From NCBI GenBank assembly GCA_029582165.1, contig CM055881.1, positions 28,762,094 through 28,826,093 of the forward strand: DNA of 64,000 bases, in the 5' to 3' direction. Under the pieces are notes generated by a model. That model worked only from the letters and a program-made list of their open reading frames with translations. It had not been told where the DNA came from and did no database searches. Each line of letters begins with the position of its first letter. The stretch's first letter is position 1. This DNA is from Portulaca oleracea (lineage: Eukaryota; Streptophyta; Magnoliopsida; Caryophyllales; Portulacaceae). Below are positions 53,999 through 64,000 of this stretch, piece by piece. The position numbers were made by a program, and so were the translations under genes.

Positions 53999-54571
53999 TG
54001 TTGGGGAGATCTAAGGTGGAAGCCAATTTAGTTCAACCGATGCGTTTGGTAATAAGTTAAGTGAGGTTCCATCTCAAAACCAAATGGTGTTAAGAGAGAA
54101 TAACCCATTTGACTTATATACCATATTATTTCACTTTAATCTTCTGATGTGGGGCTTCAAACTCATAGGTGAATCCCAACAATCTCCCCCTTCATACATG
54201 AGTCTCGTAGAAACCATATCCACCGGTGCTTCCCCCTTGATTGGAAGCCTCTTTTTCTTGCCAAGGTTTTAAGTCATCATCAAGAGAGCACAAGATATAG
54301 TCGCACCTTATTCCACAGAGAGGCACCTTACTCCATGTAAGTCTCATGTCACCACTACACTTCAAGAGTCTTAGTGACTTAACGAACGATCGACTATGGT
54401 ACCACTTGTTGGGGAGATCTAAAGTGGGAACTCACTTCAACCAAGGTCCATGATAACATGTAAGTTAAGTAAGGTTTTATTTTTAAACCAATTTATGTTA
54501 AAATGAGTAGTCTATTTGACTTATACACAATACCTGATGTGAGACTTCAAATCGATGAGTGAATCATAACA
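53999..54571 (-). mobile_element. TRIM retrotransposon, nearly complete
   Basis: LTR-like repeats of 183 bp (53999-54181) and 165 bp (54407-54571) begin TGTTGGGGAGATCTAA and end near CCCAACA or ATAACA. In minus orientation a polypurine tract (AAGGGGGAGAT, 54192-54182) abuts one LTR, and a diverged tRNA-Met primer site (AGTGGTACCATAG, about 54406-54394) abuts the other. The interior is only 225 bp and non-coding, which defines a TRIM. The LTRs have diverged, so it is old. No target duplication is visible. Confidence 0.85.
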
Positions 54572-56170
54572 ATATCCATTTAAGTACTCAACAAGTCATA
54601 TCGGAAAACATGTGGTGAGGGCTTATATATATGTTCTTAATCCAAATTAAATTGGAGATATAACTGTCTTCTTCCTTCCTTACGATTGAAATAAGGACAA
54701 GATATGCCTTACTCTATTATCAAAATGCTACGTACACACAATGTCTTCAATCAAATCAGCTAAGGCTTCCTCATCTTATGACCCCAACTTTAATATCACC
54801 CCTTCTAACTTATTTGAGATGATTGTCCAATGGCTTTACTTGATAGGAATGCTTTCACGACGATGCCTTTTAGCACGTAGCATGTTGTCTCCTTCTCTGT
54901 GAACCGCATATATACGAGCAATAGTTACATATTCAGGGATCACAATCTACGTACCAACTACCAATTGGATTTATGTTACCGAAATTACAGTAATACTAAG
55001 ATGATTATGATTTTACAACATTGATCATATTCACTATTTCCGTATATTCCTCCCTTGAGTCCTTGTGTTATAATATTAAATTTGCTTAAAGTTGTTTCTT
55101 CGTATTCTATTGTGAAATTTACCTTGATGATTAGAATAAATCAACTTAGTTTTAACCGGTGTTTATGGTACTTGTTGCATTGTACGTAATCTACTTATTG
55201 ATACTTTGAGGACAATTATAATGATAAGGCAAAATTAAGACATGTATAAATTTGAAGGGTAATTCCTGTTTTTTGCCGAGTGGCCTTCGACATCTATGCT
55301 TTAACCCCAATTTTTTCATGAAGATTTCGACGAAGGTGTGGAAATTTGGGTGATCTAACTAGAAGGCCTTTAATGCTTAGTGCTACCACCAATCTATTAG
55401 AGTTATTCGCGATAATCCCTAAATTTTATATCCAATGCCAAAAATTTATAGAAAAGGTCATGCCGAGCTTATATTTTTCCACTTACAAGTTACCGTACAA
55501 TGAATTTAATTAATTGACATGAAACCCAACTTGTATGACATTTTATTGCACAATATAATAACTCAGCATACAAATAATCACACAATAGATTCAATTGCAC
55601 GGTATTTTTAAGTATTGCTGAGTATAAATTTGCTTCATCTTTAATTTGACCTTCAATCCAATTTCTTCTAAGAAATAAATTCTGAAAATAACCTAATGAA
55701 GGGTATTTTTATGCAAAAAATAAGAAGAAAAAAAAGTTCAAAACTTGATCAACAATGGCGTCTCTTAGCCAATTTTATAATAAGATTCCAATGCTTGAAA
55801 GCAGATATAAATATTAATGACATACACATGAAAGTAGATAAATATAAATTATAAAAATTTGGGATTAAAAAGTAAATATTGAAGATAAAAAAAATGTAAA
55901 TGAGCCCAAATTTGAATAGTACACATTGTTGATTCTTGTGCCAAAAATAATCAATATGTAAATATATACTAACATTTGTGGATGAATAAGCGCTCATTGT
56001 AATTGCTAATGGGTTTTTGTATTCTGGATCTTGTAAGATATTGATACTTACTTTTTAGACCATTGATTTTCAATGTTTATTTTCTGGAACTAAAGACTTC
56101 TGAACTAGATAAAAAAAAAAGTTTCAAACTTTCTTATTCCATTTTTAATTTGGATAAAAAAAAACATATA
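54572..56170. other. No supportable gene
   Basis: AT-rich intergenic sequence with short frames only. Confidence 0.5.
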
Positions 56171-56179
56171 TTATACACC

Positions 56180-56540
56180 TCTTTCTACCCTAGCCTCCTA
56201 TTTTCTTTTTTCTCTCTAGAAAACCCTAGCCTCTATTTCCTTGGAGGAGCTGTCATCGATTCTTTTGTTGATGGTAAGCCTCAATCTGATTGATTTATAC
56301 CCCAATTATTAGTTTGGTTTTACGTTTATACAAAGAAAGTTAGTCTCTTCTTTTGTAAGAGTTTTTTTAATTGTACCCTTATTTAGGGTTTTTAATATCT
56401 TTCTAGCTAGAGTTTTTGTTCTGTTGATGTAGTTTAATACATTGGATGAAGATCGACTTTCAAATCGCTATATCATGGGTTGTAAGGTTCTCCATCAATA
56501 GTAAAGGTGCAGAGTCATCGAAAAAATCGGAGCCGAACAT
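56180..56540 (+). pseudogene. Possible decayed ribosomal-protein gene start (uL2/RPL8-like), weak
   Basis: A pyrimidine-rich stretch with the telo-box AAACCCTAG (about 56220) and TACCCTAGCC resembles a plant ribosomal-protein gene leader. About 260 bp on, ATGGGTTGTAAGG, then SKGAESSKKS in a shifted frame (56476-56545), loosely resembles the uL2 N-terminus (MGRVIRAQRKGAGSVFKS). The match is short and needs an indel. It could be chance. Confidence 0.2.
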
Positions 56541-56903
56541 CGATCAGTAAGATTAATATTACTTACTTGGAAGTTGAATTTCACATCTATGTTTTAGATA
56601 TATAATTGTTCAATCACGATTTTCATTGCAAGTGTCGCATGGCTTACTATTAATGAAATCATTATGTATGATTAAAAAAAATAATAATTTGGGTTGTCTT
56701 TGCCTATTATTTTATATTTACTGTTCATGTTCCTCATACAATGGTTATCGACTATATATGGACATACACTTTGTAATTGTCATTGTAATGACCATTTTAC
56801 CTATCATTCCTTTTGTAATTGATCCGCATTTGATCATTAAACCAAAAGTTTTTGGCCACTCCAAAGGAACTATCGGAAGAACCGTAGGATATATACTTAA
56901 TGG

Positions 56904-57345
56904 CATAGTTGTTAAAATCTCGATCCGGATCAACGATTCTACAAGTTTACGATCCAAAAATCCTCCATCGATCCAACTCTTATGAGAATCTTAAAGTAGT
57001 TAGGATCCTAGGTTTGCTTCAACATTATATGTTAGAATCGCAATACGATTCTACGATCATGCAATTTGATTCACGATACTACTTGAATTTGATAATGCTT
57101 GCGCACAATGTCATCTTTAACATTTTGTCATAACAATTTAAATTCTATATTGAAGTTATCAACTAATATACAGTTTAACGTATTATTTCATTACTACTGA
57201 ATAAAAGTTAAGATTTTAACTATCATAGAACTTTATTTGATATTTTCTTTTTGTATTAGAATCTTATGATCCTCGATCTGATTCGACAATTCCGATTCTA
57301 ACAACGCCCATCGATCCTTACTAGGATCCCGATTCTAACAACGTT
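56904..57345. mobile_element. Possible MITE with GTTGTTARAATC inverted ends
   Basis: GTTGTTAAAATCTCGATCC near the left end is mirrored by GATCCCGATTCTAACAACG at the right. GATTCTA/TAGAATC words repeat inside. Flanks ACTTAATGG and ACTTAGAGG agree at seven of nine positions. Confidence 0.45.
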
Positions 57346-57349
57346 ACTT

Positions 57350-57560
57350 AGAGGTCTAAGTAGCTCCGACATGAATAAGAGAGGTGGATCATAGCTTCAA
57401 CATTAGTTTTATGTTTAATCTTGAAGTTCGATGTCAATTGGGAGAGAAATTCAAACATGAAAAGGAAAAGAAGAGCATGATACAAACTTTTTTTTTTATT
57501 CAGTCTACAAACCTTAAATCCAAAAAATAAACATTGAAAACCAAGAATGCAGAAAATAAA
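57350..57560. repeat. Single arm of the foldback element at 31864-32434
   Basis: AGGTCTAAGTAGCTCCGACA and AATAAGAGAG, GGGAGAGAAATTCAAAC, TTTTTATTCAG and CAAAAAATAAA blocks follow the order of the right arm at 32150-32400. The other arm is absent. Confidence 0.7.
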
Positions 57561-58792
57561 TATTCATATTTTATAAGATTTAAAATGTACAAAAAAAAAT
57601 TCGCATTGTTAAGGCATTAAGCATTCAAGTTCATCCCGAAGCTGAGTCGACGAGATAATCCTTTCGCCCTTTGCTTCATTTTTTTTAGTGAGGATTTTGT
57701 CGTTGATGATTCCCCATCTTAGTATTAGCTCATTGGACTATCTAACACTGTCTGTTGCCCCTAACCACGCATGTACGTACCAACAAAATCAATAGCATGA
57801 GACTCATTTTAATATTATCAGCTTCACAACATCCACAAATCCTTCGATCTCGTATCCCAATGTAGATAAATTAATTAATTAATTAACGTAATCCCACTAA
57901 ACAATGTTTTAAATTAAAAAGCAATCCCATTATTAAACTCAGGGGTTTGTTGAAGCTTGTGAACAGCTCATTTTTATTTATTTTGAAAGAAATAAATAAG
58001 TACTCACCTAATGTGTACACATCATCTAGTCTTTTTGTGAAAATGTCAATTGCTTATTGGGGGAATTCATGCGTAAGCAACCCTCTAGATTTTAAAAGAA
58101 GCTATTACCTAATTAAGCATGTAAGATCCAATTACTCTTTAATTAGTTCATTATTATTTTTAGAAATAATTTAGCTTTATGTTTTGAGGGAAGGTAATAA
58201 TCGAGCTAAGTATCATTTTCTTCTCTTAGTTATTATTATAATTTGTTTTGTCTCCTAATCACAAGCATCGAGGAATTTGCTAAGAATTATGCTAATTCTT
58301 GTTTTAAGTATACTTTAGGTCTAACTTATCTTTATATATGTATCTTTAATTTATAATTATCTATCTCATTCCATATTGATTAGGGTTATGCTAGCAAATA
58401 CGACTTTTCTAACTAAAAATACAACCTTCTGTAAAAAAATAAAAAATTAAAATGCAATCTAAGTCAAAACATTTCAATATGGCCGTACCCCTATATTTAT
58501 AAGTATTAATTTTATTCCTTGATGATTAGTGATTTGGGTTAAGATAATTGTATACTTAATTATTATAGAGTGATTATTGATTATGTCAGGCTTTTTACAA
58601 GTGTAATCCATTTTTAATTACCAATCTCATTCCATTTTATCTTATTTTATTGATAAGAGTCATGCTGATATATTGATTATCTAGATTATGCATGAGTAAA
58701 GGATATTCTTAATAGTTTAATTTTTAAGGTTAACCGTATTTTATATTAGAGTGGTTACTAGAGCACGCTATACTTCTATTAATTAAGATATA
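57561..58792. other. No supportable gene
   Basis: AT-rich intergenic sequence with only short frames. Confidence 0.5.
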
Positions 58793-58994
58793 CTACCTCC
58801 GTCCCTAAATGAGTGTCAATTTGACTAAGTTTTGACCGTAAATTACTCAGTTACAATATAAAATTAATATCATCGGATTTTTCAGTGAAATATCTTTCTA
58901 ACGATGATAATTTCATATTGTAATTCATTATAATATATGAGTAATTAACGGTCAAAGTTTAGTCAAATTGACATTCATTTAGGGACGGAGGTAG
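58793..58994. mobile_element. Stowaway (Tc1/mariner) MITE
   Basis: The 202-bp element ends CTACCTCCGTCCCTAAATGA in both orientations and is flanked by TA on each side (58791-58792, 58995-58996), the Tc1/mariner target. The arms are long and well matched (TGTCAATTTGACTAA, TTTGACCGT), so it folds fully. Non-coding. Confidence 0.93.
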
Positions 58995-58996
58995 TA

Positions 58997-59621
58997 ATAT
59001 TGATTAAGAATGTTTAGGCAAAAAATTATACAGAGGTACCATATGTTTTATAGTAATATTTTTTTTTATAATTCTTCTACTTTTGATATTGATTCATTTG
59101 CACCTTAATACGTGTAAAAAGAAATAAATAAAATTGGACCCTAAACCGCTGGAATGTAGCCAGGAATTCGAAGATTGTACCTGAAAATTGCTCGTCTACT
59201 TCAAATAGGGATGAAATTCAGTTGTTTGCTTCTGGTTGAGTTATGGATTTTGTTAGATGTATGTTTAATCATGTTTGTATGTGATCAGTATAATTGTTCA
59301 TAGATTAAACTTTAGGATTGTAATTTTGATGATGAACTTTAGAAATCCAAATTAGGTCTTGAAATTTGGCCTATTTTTCACTCATTATTTACTGAAATAA
59401 AATTAGAGCTCTTGATTCTTTTTCTTTTTAATAGGTATAGGCATTATCCAAACTTTATTTACCATTCAATAATGCCTTGCAGCACAAATTAGTGTCAAAA
59501 TACACTGACTGAATACAAAAACCAAGTTGCATCCCTCAACCCTTTATGGGGAAAATTGATAATGGGCCAATGTAGCTAATGTCAAAGTCCATCATCTATA
59601 CTACTTTTTAATACATATAAG
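58997..59621. other. No supportable gene
   Basis: AT-rich intergenic sequence. Confidence 0.5.
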
Positions 59622-60469
59622 TAGACCTGGCAATTCTCGACCCGACCCGGAAATCGGACCTATACCGACCCGAAAAAATGGGTTTTGAACATGAAATTCC
59701 GACCCGGGACCCAAAAATGACCCAACCCAAAAAACCCGGTAAAAACCGGGTCAGGTTTGGGTCGACCCGTTGGGTCAGACACTTTAATTTTAAGTGTTTT
59801 GTCTACTTTGGCCTTGTGCAAAAGAATGGGCCCATTCCATGAAAATTAAGGCCCAAAAGTAGAATATTGGGTGGCTTTGGAAAGTTATGCGTAAAGAGAG
59901 ACATACAAATGAAATAATCAAATAACAAATGACCAAAACAAAACCCTAACACTGTCACTCACTCTTTCAGTGAACCTTCAAACTCCTGCAGTCCCGCCGC
60001 TCTCCTCTCTTTCAGTAAAATAGTGTATTATTGTCCAAGGTCAAAGTTCAGTGCATTATTTTCCAATACCCTAAAAGTTCAGTATATTAGCATCCCAAAA
60101 CCCTATATATTTTATAAGTGCTGTTATTCGTGGATTGTTGACGTAAACCGCATAATACTTGTAGACTTGAAGATTGCCAAATTTTGTCCTTTAGGTGTAT
60201 AGTAATGTCTATACAACTATGACATATCGTGGTGGTCGAACTTGGAATAGAATGGTACATTACACATGTGTCTTTGACTAATTATAATCAATTTTATTAG
60301 TTGTAAGTGACTGAGAAAAATGACGGTCATGACCCGTAAACCCGATCCAAACCGTCCGAAACCGGAATACACCCGACCCGTTTTTACCCGAACCCGAAAT
60401 ACACCCGACCCGTATTTACCCGAACCCGATATACGACCGATCCGTAACCCGTCCGTATTGACAGGTCTA
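59622..60469. mobile_element. hAT-type non-autonomous element
   Basis: The left end TAGACCTGGCAATTCTCGACC and inverted right end TAGACCTGTCAATACGGACG are hAT-like. Flanks CATATAAG and CATATGAC agree at six of eight positions, suggesting an aged 8-bp duplication. Subterminal zones are dense in CCCGACCC/CCCGAACC words. The 848-bp interior encodes no transposase. Confidence 0.7.
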
Positions 60470-62872
60470 CATATGACTTATGCCCTATGCTTGAATTACA
60501 TATCAGTTTCCATTCCATTCGGAGTGACCCAAGGTCCCTATTCAACCCTCGTTGCACGGGCCAAACATGTTGCCTCCTGGGGTTCCATTGAGCTTCAATT
60601 TTCATTTGGATTTGGACCAGGACGGATGATAATGATCATCCTATGGATATAGGTCGGAAGCCCCTTTAGGGGGTGCGTTCTCTAATTCATGACACGAATA
60701 AAGAAGCACCGAGATGGCGATTTTTAAGAGAAGGGTGACTTCTTTGTTTTGATGGTCAATAAGAGGTCACAGGCGTAACTCATGTCTGTCGTAGTAGGTT
60801 GGGGAATGATTTAGGAGTCACAGGCGTGATCACCCTGGTCACGATCGTGACCTTGATTCCTTCCCCATGCCTTAGTTTTTTATGAAGTTTGTGAAGCATG
60901 GTCCAGAAGCAGGTCACGATCGTGACTCCTTAGGTTAGGATCGTGACTCTTTTTTGTATCGATCTTGTCGCGCCGTGACATGCCTCATCATGCCCACGAC
61001 TACCCCCGTCAAGAATAGGGTCGTGCTGTGAATTCACAATCATGCTAGTGACCCTACGAAGAATTTGTGATCGCACACCTCATTCGTGATGTCATGCTCA
61101 TGACGGGAGCTAAGTCACTCCTGCGACTCAGTGATCTACAGTGACCCTTGCGTAAGCTAACTAGTCACGGTGGTGACCTTATTTAGGATTAAGTTTGGCT
61201 TTTAAGTTGTAATTAACTTTGGGTTAACTATGTCCATTTTGGTTAACCTTTCTCAGGGTTTTAATTCTCTTTCCTTACCTATAAATGGGTAACTAGAAAA
61301 GAGAGAGGATTACTCTTGATGTTTAATGAATGATAAATTGAGACTACTCTCAAACTCTCTCTCAAAGTCTTATGTTTTTTTTAAATCCAAATTCTACATT
61401 TAGAGGTGAAATTAAGTCTCGCCTTTATTGATTTGTTGTGGATTCGACTTTAGCAAGCCATGATTGGATGATTAAATCTTGGCGGTGATCATTTTATCTA
61501 AAGATTATATTGGTGTTCAAGGATTCTTCAAGTTTGGGTGTTTTTCTAGTTCTATTGTGATTACTATTGCAAGTTTATTATTCATCTTTTATCATCCATT
61601 CATTAGAACATTTGCCGGAATAGAGCTGTAAGTGGATAACAACCATATAAGGATAAGAATGAAAATTCTTATCCATATACAGTTGTTCTATACAAAAGTC
61701 AACCTATAAATATGTTCCTTATAAGAGATTCTGATTGATGGAAAAATTCGTTTTCATTTTTACTTCTCTCTATGTGAATTGTTATCAATTCAGATAAAGG
61801 TTTGGGGTGTGAATTCTTGGTGACTCAAAATTGTGTAGCCATCAATATTTGCTTGGAACCAAAACATGAAGAACCTTATTTTTGAAACAACATTTCGATA
61901 AGCCGATTCATTTCGGCACTTAAGAGGCATTTCTTATACCGAATTACAAGAGCTAACAAAAAATCTCAGTTTGGCCATAAAAATAATATTTGACCTGCAG
62001 AGGAGTGTCCTGTGTTGATGTCTTATCCTGAGAGAGAAAAGCTAAAGATTTTAGGAACTTTTGCACATGAATTTGGATACGCGCTCCATGAACACTGTTC
62101 ACATGTACTCACTTTTTCATAATTTTATCTCCATTAATAATGTACACAAATGACAAAATACATTTCATAATTTAAATAAAAAAATTAACAGATAAGAACA
62201 AATTTAGAGGTAGCCAACCCGAAGTAGTGTCACTTCTTGTGATTTTAATTACTTATCAAACCTTATACGACTGTCTCTCTGCCACCTGTCCAAATTGTTG
62301 CAATAATGTAATTCAACCTCACAAATCATTGCCGATATTGCTTGTCATTTTTCTTAGCTGTGGTCTGTCCCCAAAGTTGCCTCGAGTTAATGGACTTCTT
62401 GCAAAATTAATTAACCAAAAAAAAAAAATTATAGAGTTGATTAATTATATTTATTATGAATAGTTTGATGTTTATCATTTAAAATTTATTCATAGTCATT
62501 CTGAGTTAAGGACCCAATGATATTGATATAGAGCTTTAATTTGTAGAAAGAGATTTATGTTCTTCCATTGATTTAAATACAAGAAGATTGAAATTTGATT
62601 ACATGAGTTTCATCTTTTCATAAATCATTTGTACAAAATATATACATAGGCGAAGATAATCAAGTAACAAATACCCCTGTTATCCATTAATCTTCTTATT
62701 CAGATTTGAGTCTTGGTGGAAATAAAAGTTTCAATCAAGTGAAAATTGTAGTTGATAGATCATGTTTATCATTACAGTTTGATACCCTTTCTCTACGGCT
62801 TGTAAAGCTTACTAGTGGTTGTCCATGAGATAACGACCCAATGAACGAACCAAATTTACTCGGACTAATATA

Positions 62873-62920
<48 letters not shown>

Positions 62921-64000
62921 TTAGTAATACTACACTAAGCAAAAATACTTTATTTTAAAAAACTAATCATATGACAAACTTAATACTTAAATGAATAATC
63001 AAAATATCGTACCGGAAAGAAAATGGCATTTAACACAAAAAAATACCAAAAATTAATCTATGAAAAATTACTTGGGACTTTCTTATTAAAGTGAATACTA
63101 TAATTGAAAGATATGTTTTTTTTTAAAACAAAACTGACTAACAATATGATGATTTGAATAAGTAAATCACTAATTGAAACATCATATAAGACAAAATCAT
63201 TGGTAAACTAAAAAATACTCAAACTAATCTATCAAAATACTATTGAGGTCTAATATTTCCAAATCTATGGATAATAAATTTATTATTTTCGTTTTAAGTT
63301 AAGATGGATATTTAAACTATATAAACTAACATAGTATGATTAGAATGCCAAAAATTAACTAACAAATTTTGTGATATATATTTTTATTAAAATATCTTTT
63401 ACTAGAAAATATATGACTTATCATATGCATTAGTATGGCAAAAAATTATCTTTAAATATAATATGATCAATGTTTTTTTGCATTAAATTTAGTATGAATT
63501 ATCTTAGTCTTTAAGTAATTAATACTACCAATATTATCTTGCATTTGCACATTCTTAAAACTTAAATATATTACCATCATGGTTATTTTTTTATTAAGAT
63601 AAATATAAATTATTTTAATAGTTATTTGTAATTTGACATCAATAACTACTGCAAATGAATTTCAGGAACTATACAAATTTACAAATACAAAAGGAATACC
63701 CGAACATTGCAGGCGACCGTGATTATAGCATAGCATTGACAACTTAATTATGTCATTCATAGGAGATAGTGTCTTTATTTCCTATTACTAAAATACACTA
63801 ATCAACTATAGTTATCTTATTATGAATTTAGCCTTTAGTAGTGTTGAAGATCTTTCAAATATTTGTAGTAAGCTTGTGTTTATATGTATATTTTTTTTAG
63901 AAGCCTGTGTTTATTATATCGTACGGTCACTTATATATATTTTATTTGTTATAGAATAATGTTAGATATTGTTTTATTTTTTTACTGAATATGTTTGTCC
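60470..64000. other. No supportable gene; LTR-like promoter block and AT microsatellite
   Basis: 60768-61190 contains many GTCACGATCGTGAC-like words and is followed by a TATA box (TATAAAT, 61280-61286) and CT-rich sequence, possibly an LTR remnant. TA dinucleotides fill 62875-62917. The remaining sequence is strongly AT-rich with no recognisable ORF, RNA gene or element ends. Confidence 0.45.

Noticed and set aside
60320..60652. Pro/Arg-rich 110-codon frame
   Set aside because: It is produced by CCCGAACC-type subterminal repeats of a hAT element; low complexity, not a gene.

Overview
This is nuclear DNA from a flowering plant, most likely a eudicot. The evidence is AT-rich sequence with GT-AG introns, R2R3-MYB genes with the standard plant three-exon layout, plant L1-type LINEs, Ty1/copia elements primed by initiator-methionine tRNA, Stowaway/hAT/Mutator MITEs, and one piece of chloroplast ycf2. 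I cannot name the species. No bacterial or phage features, CRISPR arrays or operons are present. I see only two convincing intact host genes. Almost everything else I can explain is transposon-derived, much of it nested.

Host genes: two R2R3-MYB genes of the MYB41/MYB74/MYB102 type (subgroup 11) lie in the same orientation at 6057-7241 and 25098-26334. Both have exons 1 and 2 of exactly 133 and 130 nt. They read as a tandem paralogue pair pushed about 18 kb apart by insertions. Both promoters carry the 9-mer GACACGTCG (ABRE-like ACGT core) upstream of a TATA box, which fits the known stress/ABA responsiveness of this subgroup.

Layout. 1-918: 3' end of a LINE. 919-5760: no supportable gene, one MITE. 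6-7.2 kb: MYB gene 1. 7.5-12 kb: two Mutator-like elements of Pack-MULE type, one carrying a piece of an LRR receptor kinase gene and the other the first-exon region of a calcium-dependent protein kinase gene. The first sits inside an older MITE. 12.4-16.5 kb: decayed, pol-less copia element. 17-24.4 kb: MITEs and a solo LTR. 25.1-26.3 kb: MYB gene 2. 26.7-27.3 kb: solo TRIM LTR and a MITE. 29.6-31.7 kb: LINE reverse-transcriptase half. 31.9-32.4 kb: foldback element. 33.7-35.7 kb: LTR-like promoter region with a 202-bp tandem duplication. 36.2-38.6 kb: LINE ORF1/endonuclease half. 39-41.3 kb: foldbacks, a SINE and a PIF/Harbinger transposase relic. 41.3-44.5 kb: very young copia-derived TR-GAG element whose 5' LTR is split by chloroplast DNA. 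45.6-46.3 kb: tandem repeat. 48.8-49.9 kb: two hAT-type MITEs with perfect target-site duplications. 50.5-52 kb: 3' half of another copia element. 52.7-54.6 kb: solo LTR nested in a MITE, then a TRIM. 58.8-60.5 kb: Stowaway MITE and hAT element. The last 3.5 kb has no gene I can support.

The most notable items are the paired Pack-MULEs with recognisable kinase-gene cargo, the TR-GAG element with an uninterrupted 487-codon gag-protease ORF and LTRs differing at only two positions, the ycf2 insertion that splits one of those LTRs, and a five-copy MITE family that gives a relative insertion order. I found no new multi-gene system.
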